DNA from: Trichobilharzia regenti
Lineage: Eukaryota > Platyhelminthes > Trematoda > Strigeidida > Schistosomatidae
Reading direction: 5' to 3'
Assembly: GCA_944472135.2 (NCBI GenBank)
Contig: OX235262.1
Location: 165,601,509-165,665,508, forward strand
Length of the DNA stretch: 64,000 nt
A program made the position numbers and the translations under genes. Of this stretch, positions 32,090 to 42,644 are shown piece after piece; the first letter of the stretch is position 1, and each line of letters opens with the position of its first letter. The notes beneath the pieces were generated by a model. It did no database searches, was not told the origin of the DNA, and was given only the letters and a program-made list of their open reading frames with translations.

Positions 32090-33690
32090 TTTTAGTGCAA
32101 CCACCAGCCGATGTAATCAGCAAGTATTTTTCCTCATAACTGACTGACATTAGTTTGTGACTAACTTCAAAATATTCACGACTCATCTCCAGCAAACTCT
32201 AATGATGCTGGAAACAGAATAACCTATTGCAGCTTGTATGTTGACGACACGTTTATGGTTTTTGCAGTATACTGACTACGAATCCACAATATTTGAAGAA
32301 CTCAGTGAGGCTCATTCCCACATTGCATTTACGATGGATCATGAATATGACTATCAGTTCTACTTCCTAGATCTCCAAATAAAACAAATTAGCAATGGGA
32401 CGATTGAAAAATCTGTCTGTAGAAAAGAAACTTGGGTTGGTCAATACTTAGATTATCGCAGCTTCTGCGATAACTAACAGAGACTGGTCAAAACACTCTT
32501 TAGCAGAGATGGAGGTTATTTCTAGAAGATAAGACTTAAGAGGAGCTTACAATTATTGAAAAGAACCTTATCTAGAATGGATATTCTTGAAAGTTTATAT
32601 TAAAATATGGAAGTGAAAAACGCATAGACCAAAACCCTAAAGAGTTGAAATGAAACCAGTTTTTATCTGTCTACTCTTCAAAGGGGAAGAAGTATCCACA
32701 AGAACCGTAAAAAGAGTGCTTTGAAGGAAACATTTCTAGCTGCTAGACTCATCCCACTTTTCGACACGGTATTCTCGTTAAATCAGTCAAGGTAGATAAG
32801 GATCCTGCTGATGTCAACTTCAACTGTACTTACCAATTCATCTGCACTTGCGTGAGCAGGTTAAGAGAGAGGAGAGTGTCTACTGGACTTTCTAAGCATG
32901 TCCTTAAACGTTTCTATATGAAAGGTGGAAAATTTTCTCAAGAAACTTTGACCCAACCTCTGTATGCAGAAAGATAGCTTGACTAATCTCTCACTACTCT
33001 GGTAACTGAAGTTGTTTTGTTCGTGGGCTTTTGTGTTTCATTCTCTCACGTGAAGTCCCACTTACTTTTAATATTGATTTTCACCTACTGAGTTTAACTG
33101 ACTACTAAGTTTCCATATCTACCTAAATGTTTTGTCTGTGTTATAATGTATTTTTTACTACCCGCTTTCATCCTCTTTTATCTAAATTCACTCTGTTGTG
33201 CTGCTTTGCATTCTGCCTTCAGTCTCACCTTGTTTCCAAGCAAATTCTGAACTTTACTCCGCTCTCATCTAATCACAGTATAAATAGTTAATCTTCTAAC
33301 ACAGAATACTTTGTGTACTTACATTATTTTCAGAGTTATGTTGCTGATAATTTCTTTCTATAACTTGACATCACTGAGAAAGAAGTATGTTTAGAAAGCT
33401 TGTAAATTCTGTTTTGATTTTGCTTAAGATCTACGCAGTTGAAAAGAATCCACGAGATAAAGATATGATACTTTCATCTGTCTTCCAACTCAAACTGCTA
33501 TCAGATTGTTTATTCCTACAATTTCTGGTGAATTTCTTTACTCCAATTAATAAAACATTCATGTGTTCCCAGGTGTATACTGCTGTTACAATAATTTATT
33601 GAATTACTGTACTCAGACCAAATTTAATATCCCCCTTTATATATATATATATGACTGTAATGACCAGTAGTCATTGATTAATATGCTTTG
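32090..33690 (+). mobile_element. Penelope-like element, copy 2 of a pair, with 3' UTR
   Basis: LYVDDTFMVFAVY is at about 32237-32275, then EELSEAHSHIAFTMDHEYDY, FLDLQIKQISNGTIEKSVCR and TWVGQYLDYRSF. The nuclease start CTYQFICTCVSRLRERRVST is at about 32828-32885. The 3' UTR from 32940 matches 29880-30545 part by part, ending at ATGACCAGTAGTCATTGATT. Stops and shifts break the frame. Confidence 0.8.
33639..33652 (+). repeat. Short (AT)n run
   Basis: A 14-base alternating run in the 3' UTR of the second Penelope-like copy. Confidence 0.85.
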
Positions 33691-33848
33691 ACAAAGCATG
33701 AGAAGAGAAGATTTACAAGAAATGACAGCTGAATTATGATTAAAAATGTTGACATATTGGCGATGACAGGGAAAGACACTCAGAGCATTTCAAGTTATTT
33801 AATACAAGGGAAAATAATAATCTGCATGCATAAATAATGAATTCTTAC

Positions 33849-33917
33849 TGTTCTTTTCATCTAATCCATCGATTCCGTGAACTGTAGCATTTACAAAGCC
33901 AGTTATCGGTTCATCAT
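33849..33917 (-). CDS. BCR/ABR-like exon d: first strand of the C2 domain
   Basis: This 69-nt exon has a TTTGCATTACAG acceptor and a GTAAGA donor. After two bases of a split codon it encodes 22 residues starting DEPITGFVNATVHGIDGLDE, then leaves one base. Human BCR reads DESPGLYGFLNVIVHSATGF at the start of its C2 domain, so the opening acidic turn, the Gly-Phe and the beta strand ending in a Gly-hydrophobic pair are all kept. C2 domains of this group are thought to contribute to membrane association. The leftover A joins with GC of the next exon to give Ser. Confidence 0.8.
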
Positions 33918-34104
33918 CTGTAATGCAAATTAAATTGTTAGAAGCGTTCACTGTTATTCTGGTGGGTGTGTTTGTGATCTAGGCATAAAGGACTATCAAT
34001 AGGAATTACAGTTGCCTTTGAATAAAAGTTACCCGTTGTCAACATTGTTTTTGAAATTATGACAGCTAATCACACCATGGCTCCTTCCAGTGGCCTGTTT
34101 AAAT

Positions 34105-34700
34105 CACTGGGCTACTAAAATTTCCGTATGCGTCGGTAGCTCAATGGTAGAACATTGACTAACCAAGCAAATGGTCCGAGTTTTCATCTCCGATCAGCGC
34201 ATTCCTAAACCTCGCTTAGCAGGTAGTAAGCCCGGTAAAGAGGGAAGGTTGGGCATAAGGCTAGCAACCCCATCCCTTGAGAAAAAGCACCAATGCTACT
34301 GAAACTTCAAAGCTCCAGCTTGAAGTCCTATATTCCAATGGGAATGCACAGGAAAAGAACAAAATATTAGAATTTCCACTCATCAAAATACTTCAGCTCT
34401 TCTTCATTTCTCATTGTTTAAACCATGCAGTTATTATGTCCATTTGTCATTACATGAACTCGTGAACACGTTTAATCAGCTTTCAACAAAAGTCTGTGGA
34501 ATTCTTGAAGGAAACGCAGAAATAAAATTAACAACATTGTTTTTCTCTTCATATGTGACAAAGCTATGCTTCGAGTTATTACTCTGCTTGTAAACTCTGC
34601 ACTAAAAGGAAATATTTTTGAGCTAAATACTCTGAAAATTTCTGTACTGTGTTCATTTAGTGTCTGGAATAAAGCTTTACTATTAGAACTATTATGATTT
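34105..34700 (+). repeat. Unclassified retroelement 3' end-like repeat, SINE-D-filled copy
   Basis: Left part GGGCTACTAAAATTTCC (to 34125) and right part AATTTCCACTCATC onward (from 34371) together match 23151-23465, including GTCTGGAATAAAGCTTTACT near the end. The SINE-D between them is a later insertion. Confidence 0.58.
34126..34370 (+). mobile_element. SINE-D with AATTTCC target duplication
   Basis: A tRNA-like head (GTCGGTAGCTCAATGGTAGA) is followed by the RTE-leader segment (AAGCCCGGTAAAGAGGGAAG, TAAGGCTAGCAACCCCATCC) and the RTE-like tail (CTTGAAGTCCTATATTCCAA, TGGGAAT). The hairpin arms ATTCC and GGAAT both differ from the RTE GTTCC/GGAAC, yet still pair. AATTTCC repeats at 34119-34125 and 34371-34377. 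Confidence 0.8.
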
Positions 34701-35009
34701 ATAGAGAAAAGACATTTTTCTATGAAAACTAGGTGGTTGTTTGATATACCTTCAATATGTGCTTAAGTTTCAAAGATCTCTTGTGCAGACTAATGAAGGA
34801 GATTGTAGGCACAATAAACAGTTTGTCATAGTCAATGTACGAAACACCTAATTACGTCTGTGAATTTATGAATTTCCTCTGTTTGGAAGATATTTGAATG
34901 ACGCATTCAGTGAAGTTTTATTTAATGAAATCAAAGATGAAAAATGTTTTTCAGTGTCATTAGTTCTTCGGATTACCATTTATTCTTTTTTTTGAAAAGT
35001 AAACAGACC

Positions 35010-35234
35010 GCTTCTGGTTTGATCTCGAGCTGACATCAGTTAGAGAACCACTGGAAAATCTGACATGGTGAACCCTACTGGTCACGACTTCTCACTAGAA
35101 CTCTGGGAAACTTTGTCCTGTAGCCGATGAATCCGGCTGGTGGTCGCGCTTAAACTGTATAGTTCGCATTTATGACCCATTAGATCGGATCACAACCTCG
35201 CCTAGATTACTAGCTCGCTATTTTTCTTGCCAGT
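35010..35234 (-). mobile_element. SINE-A-type fragments before the RTE leader
   Basis: GAGCTGACATCAGTTAGAGA and GGTCACGACTTCTCACTAGA match parts of SINE-A also seen at 50650 and 50920, but the centre with hammerhead-like and B-box regions is missing. Confidence 0.55.
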
Positions 35235-38200
35235 CCCAAGCCCGGATAAAGAGGGAGGGTTGGGGTATGGTACTAGCAAATCCAACCCCGTAAAACAAAC
35301 AAATCGCTACAGAAACTTCAACGCGCAAATATATTAAAAATTCCAAAAATATAAACAATAGCCTTATTTTTCGCTGGAATCAGGCAAGTGAAATGACGCA
35401 GGCTGGTGAAAGCCTTCGGGAAGCCAGTCAGCCCATATGCCTTCTTTCGATGAAAGCAAAAGTAAGGATGGGTACCTGGAATGTTCGTACAATGTACGAA
35501 ACTGGAAAGGCTGCCCAGATAGCCGCTGAAATGAGAAGGTACAGAATAGAAGTGTTGGGAATCTGCGAAAGCAGTTGGAACGGAACTGGAAGGTGCCAAC
35601 TACCTACTGGAGAGACAATAATCTTTTCCGGACACCCAGAGGACAACCACGAGCACACCAAGGGAGTGGCCATCATGATGTCACCAACAGCAGCCAAAGC
35701 TCTCATGCAGTGGGAACCAATCTCCTCCAGGATAATGACAGCCAGGTTCAACTCAAAAGGAAGGAAAGTTACAGTCATTCAATGCTATGCGCCTACAAAC
35801 GTCTCAGAACAAGAGAAGAAGGAGGCGTTCTACAGACAACTACAAGCAATAATGGACAACGTCTCAAATGGCGATATCAAAATCCTGATGGGCGACATGA
35901 ATGCGAAGCTGGGAGGAGACAACACAGGAAGAGAACTCACCATGGGTCGTGAGGCCCTCGGTGAAATGAACGACAATGGTGAACTCTTCTCAGACTTCTG
36001 CGCCTCCAATGATTTGGTGATTGGTGGTAGTGTGTTCAAACACAAGGATATACACAAGACGACATGGATTTCACCAGATGGAAACACCAAGAACCAAATA
36101 GACTTCATCTCAATTTCAAGAAAGTGGAGACGGAGCCTAATGGACACAAGGTCGAGGAGAGGAGCAGATGTGGGTTCAGACCACTATCTAGTACAAGGGA
36201 CTTTCAAGGTTAAACTAAAAGCCTCGAGGATAGCTTGGGATAGGCCACAATGCAAGTTCAACACTCAATTACTGAAGGACACAATCACAAAAGACACTTT
36301 CACTGCAACTGTCAGAGCGAAGCAGGAAACACTACGTGACATCACTGAAGAATCATGCGTGGAAGAACATTGGAAGTCTCTGAAGGTGATTTTCAACGAA
36401 ACGTGTTCAACGGTTCTAGGAAGAAAGAAGAGACAAGACAAGGAATGGCTCTCAACGGACACTTGGAAATTAATAGAAGAGAGGAGAATGGTGAAAGAGA
36501 AAATGATTCAATGCAAGGACGGACAGGAGAAGGAGACGCTGAGCTCAACTTACACAGCACTGGACAAAGAAGTGAAGAAGATGCTAGGAAGGACAAAAGA
36601 CGATTCTACGACAACCTGCCACTGAAGCTGAGAAGGCAGCAGGCAAAAGGGACCTGAGGACACTATATCAGATAACCAAATCTCTATCCGGGAAGAGACC
36701 AACACAAGCGAAACCTATAAAAGACAGCCAAGGGAACCCAATTACCAAGGAAGAAAAACAGATTAAACAATGGGCGGATCACTTCAAAGGACTCTTGAAC
36801 CGACCATCACCTGCAACCCGTCCAGAAATACCAACAACAGCGCGCACACAACTGCAAGTTGACACCAATCCTCCAACGAGAGCTGAAGTCTTGAATGCAA
36901 TCAAGCTTCTGAAAGCTGGAAAAGCAGCTGGACCAGATGGAGCAGACCCAGAGACGACAGCAGACATGCTGACTCCATTATTGCAAAAGGTCTGGAAGGA
37001 GGGAAAGGTGCCTACTGACTGGAGGAAAGGTTACCTCGTGAAACTACCAAAGAAGGGCGACTTACGCCTCACTCTGCAAGAACTGGCGAGGAATCATGCT
37101 CCTGTCGACGCCAAGTAAAATCCTGAGTCGCATCATCCTGGAGAGATTAAAGGACGCACTGGAGACAGAACTCCGACCAGAACAAGCTGGATTCAGGAAA
37201 GGCAAATCATGTACTGACCAAATTGCAACTCTACGCATCATCATCACAGAACAAAGCATGGAATGGCAATCAAACCTCTACCTCAACTTTATAGACTTTG
37301 AGAAGGCCTTCGACAGACAGCGTTGACCGAAGTAATTTGGAAATTACTCGAGTACTATGGCGTACCCCAAATATTCATCAACCTTATTCAACAGCTGTAC
37401 GACAACGGCACATGTCAAGTGATCCACAACGGAAAACTCAGCGAGGCGTTTGGAGTAAACACAGGAGTCAGACAAGAGTGCTTATCATCACCAATGATAT
37501 TCCTAATTGTGGTGGACTGGATTATGCGTCAGACAGTGGGAAACGAGAAGACAGGATATCCTGGACCGACCGACGTGAAGAACCTAGAAGACCTGGATTT
37601 CGCGTGGATGATTTATGTTTGATGTCACACAAAATCGAAGACTTACAAGCGAAAACCGACAAACTGGTCGAAGAAGCAGTCGGAGAAGACAGGACTCCAG
37701 GTGAACTTAGACAAGACGGAGGTTATGAAAATAACCAACAACCAACAACAACAACAACAGCCACAACATCCAGCGCCAGTCACCATTCAACGGGAGGGAT
37801 TTGAAAGAGGCTACTTCATTCACTTATCTAGCATTGAGGATTGTCTCAACTACAGGCAGGCGGAACGGAAATGGATGTCAAATAGAGCGAGAATCGGGAA
37901 GGTGAGAAACACATACATTCATCAACCCGAAACAACCAATCTGGAAATCTTCGTCACTCAGCCAGAATCAACAACGAAATTCGGTAGGATTTTCAGTACA
38001 AACGTCAAGTCAGTCAGTTCTTCTATACGGAACATATCAGAAACTTGTCGGGTGGGTGGGTCACAAAGAATATTTCCAACAGCCTGTTGCAGACCAGGCC
38101 TGTATCAACCAACAACTGTCTTCGCTGGCTCTATACTGAAGATCAATCAGATGGCCGGGCCGGGTCGGACAGAATCACCAACAAGAACCTATGTGAAGGA

Positions 38201-38538
38201 ACAAACAAAACAAAAACCAATCACCAACCAACAAATATGCAGGAGAAAGTGGAGATGGATTGGATACTCGCTCGCTGAGGAGTCCGCTGGGTGATATCGC
38301 GCGCGCTCGTCAGGCTGTTGTTTGAGTGGAACCATGCCGAAAGGGAAGTGGTGAGTGGGATGTCAGTGTAAGGATGACATGGAGAAGATCGTGTGAAGAG
38401 GAGTTGGAACATTATGGAGTAAGATGGATGGATTCGGGTGAAAAGTACAGCAGAAGGAAGACAGAAATGGCAAGTGGAGACGTGCAGTTGAAGCCCTATG
38501 TTCGACTAGGAACCCAAGGGAGCAATAATAATAATAGA
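35235..38538 (+). mobile_element. RTE-clade retrotransposon, most complete copy
   Basis: The leader (AAGCCCGGATAAAGAGGGAG, shared with SINE-D) is followed by a 410-codon endonuclease frame (35393-36625) and an RT region split over several frames (36640-37118, 37096-37326, 37323-37622). A C-terminal part (RRKWRWIGYSLAEE near 38245-38280) precedes the tail GTTCGACTAGGAACCCAAGG with (AAT)n. The layout fits SR2-type schistosome RTE elements. RT breaks include an 8-nt repeat-like insertion near 37064 and a 2-nt insertion at the catalytic box (37605-37606), so it is inactive. Confidence 0.9.
35393..36625 (+). CDS. RTE APE-type endonuclease region, open frame
   Basis: 410 codons; a second Met at 35450 (MKAKVRMGTWNVRTMYETGK) sits closer to the domain start and is a plausible true start. 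Motifs in order: GTWNVRT, ICESSWNGTG with the catalytic Glu, QCYAPTN, GDMNAKLG (Asp/Asn pair), and GSDHYLVQG with the catalytic His. The rest (LGRKKRQDKEWLS and onward) is the linker to RT. The protein would nick chromosomal DNA to prime reverse transcription. In an active element RT would follow in the same frame; here a stop at 36623 and a shift cut it off. Confidence 0.85.
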   Translation: MTQAGESLREASQPICLLSMKAKVRMGTWNVRTMYETGKAAQIAAEMRRYRIEVLGICESSWNGTGRCQLPTGETIIFSGHPEDNHEHTKGVAIMMSPTAAKALMQWEPISSRIMTARFNSKGRKVTVIQCYAPTNVSEQEKKEAFYRQLQAIMDNVSNGDIKILMGDMNAKLGGDNTGRELTMGREALGEMNDNGELFSDFCASNDLVIGGSVFKHKDIHKTTWISPDGNTKNQIDFISISRKWRRSLMDTRSRRGADVGSDHYLVQGTFKVKLKASRIAWDRPQCKFNTQLLKDTITKDTFTATVRAKQETLRDITEESCVEEHWKSLKVIFNETCSTVLGRKKRQDKEWLSTDTWKLIEERRMVKEKMIQCKDGQEKETLSSTYTALDKEVKKMLGRTKDDSTTTCH

Positions 38539-38539
38539 T

Positions 38540-38715
38540 CGGATCACAGCGACTAAAGGCTCTAAGAGCTTGTCTTTTGACTGGCAGTTCTTGGGTTCAG
38601 GCCTTGGTGAGTGCGTACTGATGAAGAGTCCCAAACTATAGAGAAATAGTTATTATCCAGTACTGCCTGGTTTTCCTGAGGTTCATCTCTCGACCAAACT
38701 TGAAAGAAGTCAAAT
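38540..38715 (+). mobile_element. SINE-A copy directly after the RTE tail
   Basis: It begins GATCGGATCACAGCG, with head remnant CTAAGAGCTTGTC, B box CTTGGGTTCAGGCC, TGCGTACTGATGAAGAGTCC (hammerhead-like region) and TATCCAGTACTGCC. It follows the (AAT)n of the RTE with no gap. Confidence 0.68.
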
Positions 38716-38924
38716 CCTTACAAGTTAGCGCTGGACAATAAATCGAAGACTTTGGTAAATTATAACTCGTTCAAACGTCATTCTGTAAACAGCATTGTAT
38801 TACTGTTCAATTTATCAAATAATCACATATGATATATGAAGTTTTGTCCTACCTGTTGGTCATTAATAGACATTAATCCGACTGCATATCTTTCTTGAAT
38901 GTGATCATCAAAAAGGGTTTTCAT

Positions 38925-39140
38925 CATGAGCTGACATTCGTTAGAGAACCGTTGGAAAACCTGGCAGTACTGGACAACTGCTTCGTCCTAGTTTGGGACT
39001 CTTCATCAGCGCGCACCCACCGGGTCTCAAACCCAGGACCTTCTTGTTATAAGGCGAGCTAGCTCGTAGACCAATAAGCCACTGGGACTCAATCCAATGG
39101 CCAGCCCATGAATTCTAAATTCTGCCAATTCACGGGTTTG
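38925..39140 (-). mobile_element. SINE-A copy
   Basis: On the plus strand TTCATCATGAGCTGACATTC, GTTGGAAAACCTGGCAGTAC, GTCCTAGTTTGGGACTCTTC, CTCAAACCCAGGACC and GAGCTCGTAGACCAATAAGC give the full SINE-A order in reverse. Paired tail to tail with the copy at 38540-38715. Confidence 0.75.
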
Positions 39141-39362
39141 CTTGCCTGAATCCCTTCATTTTGTCTGCAAATGTGATTCATCTCGGTGAACAAAAACGCC
39201 TCTCGCCTATCTATTCATATTTATAACTAGGGTTGATGGGAATTTATTCAGCAAACTAGAGCAGATACCCAGGTAACGAACTACTTTTTTCCGAGCTATT
39301 TGTTATACTGATATTGTATTAAATATTCTCAAAGTAAGATTTAGAACAACACATTTAAAAGA

Positions 39363-39610
39363 ATAATATTATTTCCAATTAGATCACGCTTAACTCTAAT
39401 ATACATAAATTTACAAATAAATACTCAAATATAAACCAATCACGGTGTTTCGTTAATAGGATAATAAGACTGTGCATAAAAATTGTGCAATTTGTCATAA
39501 TAATAGTAATTATGGTATGAATAATTGTTCTGTTAATAACATGGATGAAAACTGAGGGGATCTGTGATAACAAGAACAACGAAAAACAGCACTGATAAGG
39601 GAGAGATATG
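39363..39610 (-). mobile_element. Penelope-like element 3' end
   Basis: The reverse complement (TGATTGGTTTATATTTGA, TATGTATATTAGAGTTAAGC, TGTTATCACAG) matches the 3' UTR at 63400-63620, including the position of the ATT-rich stretch. No coding part remains. Confidence 0.7.
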
Positions 39611-39689
39611 AAGGAGGTTATCTGTCTCATCTACCTGACCTAGGTTGGATCTCTTTAACTACGGGATTTCAAAACCAGCCAGGATTTAC

Positions 39690-40060
39690 TGTAGAGGCAC
39701 ACATTACTCCAGAATCAGTGCAGAAATCCACAGCACTCATTAAAACGAACAAAAATTCGTGTCCTCAACTCTAAAGTGAAGGCAATGCTGCTGTAAGCAT
39801 CAGATACCAAAAGTACGTGCCACTGAAAGCAGTCCCAGTGGCCTCCCACAGACTTTCATCAACCACTGCCCTCCCAGCTCGATAGTCAAGATCAGATGGC
39901 TAGTCTAAAAGCAAAAGCTGGAAACCAGCTAACAACCTTTTAATCCAGATTATATAGTGGAGTAAGTGGAGATGGACGGGTAGAGCCGGATGAAACTGAC
40001 TGCAGACTGCAGCATAGATGTGCCACAGAAGCTTTATTTTTCGCTAGGAAGGCAAGGAGC
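39690..40060 (+). mobile_element. RTE-like 3' fragment, very degenerate
   Basis: AAGATCAGATGGC, ACAACCTTTTAATCCAG, AAGTGGAGATGGACGGGTAG and GAAGCTTTATTTTTCGCTAG align with the C-terminal region and tail of the RTE element. Many changes; the 3' hairpin is not recognisable. Confidence 0.55.
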
Positions 40061-41136
40061 GAATTCAGATAATTTAATGTTAATCTCTTTATAAGTAATA
40101 AAAATCTTTGATTATAACTGGCTAGATTTCTCAGTGTCGCAAGAGTATTCGACAATTTCGTGTGTTTAGCTTAGAATTGTTTAACTGAACTTTGATGGGT
40201 ATTGCCCATAATCAACATAAACGTTCAGTAGTTTACATGCACTAAGAATGTTAGTTATTGAATACTGCAATATCGGGAAGATTCGGTATCTCAAATGTTG
40301 AACACAAATAGACTTTATATACGCCATAATATCATTTTCAAGACAGATTTTTTGGATAGTATCTATTCATGTAGCGATTCGTTTAGTAGCTAGAGGTTTA
40401 CCTTACTTTCTCTTCCATTCATGAATTAATGAATACGCTAAAATCAGTGGCCTCCGACAGTTTATGCTTTTTAACTCCATAGAATTAAGGCATGTATATG
40501 TTAATATACATAGTTTTGAGATGCTATGCTAAATGGTAGAATTTAGAAATCACACATCATTAGGCATCATCCATTTGGATCAGTGGTAGCGCCTTCACCT
40601 CACAGTGGGATTTCCTTTGTACTCACTCACCCAAAGTACTTGAGGTTATTTCAACTGAGAAAGAAAATTGTTTTCTTTGTGCTTTACGATTTAAACAGTT
40701 CACAGAATCTATGTTCCACAGGTCATCCTGCTTTCATATGCTTTTAGTCAGCCCTATCTATCAATAGAAAACTGTAAGTCCCTTCAAAAGTCTGCAAATG
40801 ACTGAGGATTTTTTACTATTGATCATAGTGAAGATATCTAACTGTACACAACACAGCGATTTCGGTTAGTTCTTTTGATCTAGTTACTTAATGAGTTTGC
40901 TTTTATGTGTAAAAATTTTGTTTTCAGTCATTCTGAAGATCCTTTCAAGAGAAAGCTAAAAGTGCACTGAAGATAGCCCATGAGCGACCGTCGGAATCCT
41001 TGAGTACAAACGTTTACGCTTGGAAGGCAACAAAACATCCTAACATTCAGTGACTAAAGTGTAAATTGTAGGAAATAGTTATTTTAGGTTGTAAGATTAT
41101 TAGATCATTGAGTTAATAATTAATTGTCTGACTTAC
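40061..41136. other. Unassigned intronic sequence upstream of exon d
   Basis: No gene or clear repeat. TTTGGATCAGTGGTAGCGCC at 40571 could be a decayed tRNA-like head. Confidence 0.4.
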
Positions 41137-41176
41137 TACCCAGAAGAGCGAGACCAGCCTTGTTCAGTGTAACCGT
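41137..41176 (-). CDS. BCR/ABR-like exon c: 40-nt linker micro-exon before C2
   Basis: This 40-nt exon follows an ATTGAACAG acceptor and ends at a consensus GTAAGT donor. It encodes TVTLNKAGLALLG plus one base of the next codon. In human BCR the matching place reads TVHSIPLTINKED, immediately before the C2 domain. Phase 0 entry and phase 1 exit match the neighbouring exons exactly. A second donor three bases earlier (GTAGTA) would keep the phase and remove one residue. An exon this short is hard to defend alone and is supported mainly by the chain it completes. Confidence 0.68.
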
Positions 41177-41514
41177 CTGTTCAATAAAGAGTAAAACAAT
41201 ACGATACATTACAGCATAAACATTTGGGAGTAGTTACTTGCGCAGTGATTAAATAAATAAAACAGGTGAACTTTAAATAATTTTTTTCAAGTGAGTGTCT
41301 TGATCCACTGAATTCTTGATGATTTGAAAGGGCGAGACGTTTTGCCAAACGACTATGAAAAATGAGTTGTAGAAAGAAATCGAAGCGGGGAATTCATTTC
41401 TAACCTACTTTTTGGTCTCGTACCAGCTTTATAAACATGATGGGGGCCTAAGAAACAATTGATTAAACTGTAAAAACACGTGAACAAAAAGCCTTCATGT
41501 CGGCACCTGTGCTA

Positions 41515-41740
41515 AACGTCGCAAACTGGCAAAAGTTAGGATTCACCGATTGCTGAACTTTGTCCCAGTGACTGAATCATCCATAGGCTATCCTCGTGAC
41601 CTGTAGGTTCTGGGTTTGATCCATAATGAGAGTGTGGATGAGTATTGCCAGTACTCTCTGGTCTCCAATGATTCTCTGAATGAAGCCAGTTCACGATCAA
41701 ACTTCCAATCAATCAAATTCCTGTGTAACGGAAAGACTGA
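41515..41740 (+). mobile_element. SINE-A copy with hammerhead-like part deleted
   Basis: CCCAGTGACTGAATCATCCA (head), TAGGTTCTGGGTTTGATCC (B box), then a jump from GTGTGGATGAG straight to GCCAGTACTCTCTGG, and GAATGAAGCCAGTTCACGAT. The segment with the hammerhead-like stem II and III is gone. Confidence 0.68.
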
Positions 41741-42480
41741 CTGGAAATTACTCCTGATTGATCTAATCAAACTGTTTATACTTATTTGGATGTTACAACT
41801 GACTTTATAATTATGTTCCGTTTTATTCCAAGACCGTACTTCATTGTTTTGACATTTGCACAGCATATTTTGACTTGATCCTAATTTAATTAATTTTATT
41901 AAAGCTTGACTCATCACTGTATTTTTAAAACAAGTATGGAATTTTCAGTATGTGATATCGGTAGACCAAATTTAGATATCGGGTGTGCGTCGGCCCGGCA
42001 TCGAACCCCGGACCATGTGCATGGTCGGCAGGCGTACTAACCAGTGTATTTCTCTGTGTCAATCCTTAATCTTGATGCTTCTTATAGTGGATGTGTGATG
42101 ATACTTATAGCGCGTTGTTTTACGATGTGATTTAATTTGTATCTGAGGGTGATTCTTACCTTGGACTGTTTACTGGAAGCAATTCTTGTGGACAGAGATT
42201 TTGACCCTTATCATCATGGAAGTATTTCACTTGATTCTGACTTCTTGTGTTGTACTTAGGAAATTGTCGTGCCCTTACAGCTGCTTAAAAGCACTGTTAA
42301 GTTTTGTTTGATGTTAATATTGTTGAATAAAATCATATAGATATGACCACAAATACTCATCTTTTTATTGTATTTGGGGCTATAAGTGACCCGGCTTGGC
42401 ACAAGGAAGTTTTCGCAGCTATGCGGTAGGAGGTGGAGATTGGTTTCCTGAGTTCAGATTGTAAAGAGTAGGCTTTCTAC
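41741..42480. repeat. Unclassified long repeat with nested SINE-C
   Basis: Pieces match 51590-52160: TACTTATTTG.ATGTT at the start, then TGTTGTACTTAGGAA, GCACTGTTAAG and CAAGGAAGTTTTCGCAGCTA near the end. A SINE-C sits inside at 41880-42050. Family unknown. Confidence 0.5.
41880..42050 (-). mobile_element. SINE-C copy
   Basis: AAGTATGGAATTTTCAGTAT, GATATCGGTAGACCAAATTT, GGGTGTGCGTCGGCCCGG, ATCGAACCCCGGACC (B-box complement) and ATGGTCGGCAGGCGTACTAA on the plus strand. Confidence 0.78.
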
Positions 42481-42644
42481 TATCATTTAATGAGTGAAAT
42501 TCATCATTGCCACATAGCAGCTTTAAATAAGCTTTTTGATTCATTCTATCATTGTTGTACTTAAAATAATATTTACTAAAATATTTCACGCTTTTTTCAG
42601 GTAAGTATTACGAGGTTAATCATTGGATCCTTCTTGGATCATCA

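Noticed and set aside
35428..36462. Open frames antisense to the RTE endonuclease (35428-35778, 35830-36147, 36265-36462), and likewise 16709-17077 and 57847-58143
   Set aside because: They are shadows of the sense frame: hydrophobic, without motifs, and the sense strand carries the nuclease motifs.
41588..41917. 109-codon minus-strand frame overlapping SINE-A
   Set aside because: It runs through SINE-A and an unclassified repeat, with no domain and no splice support.
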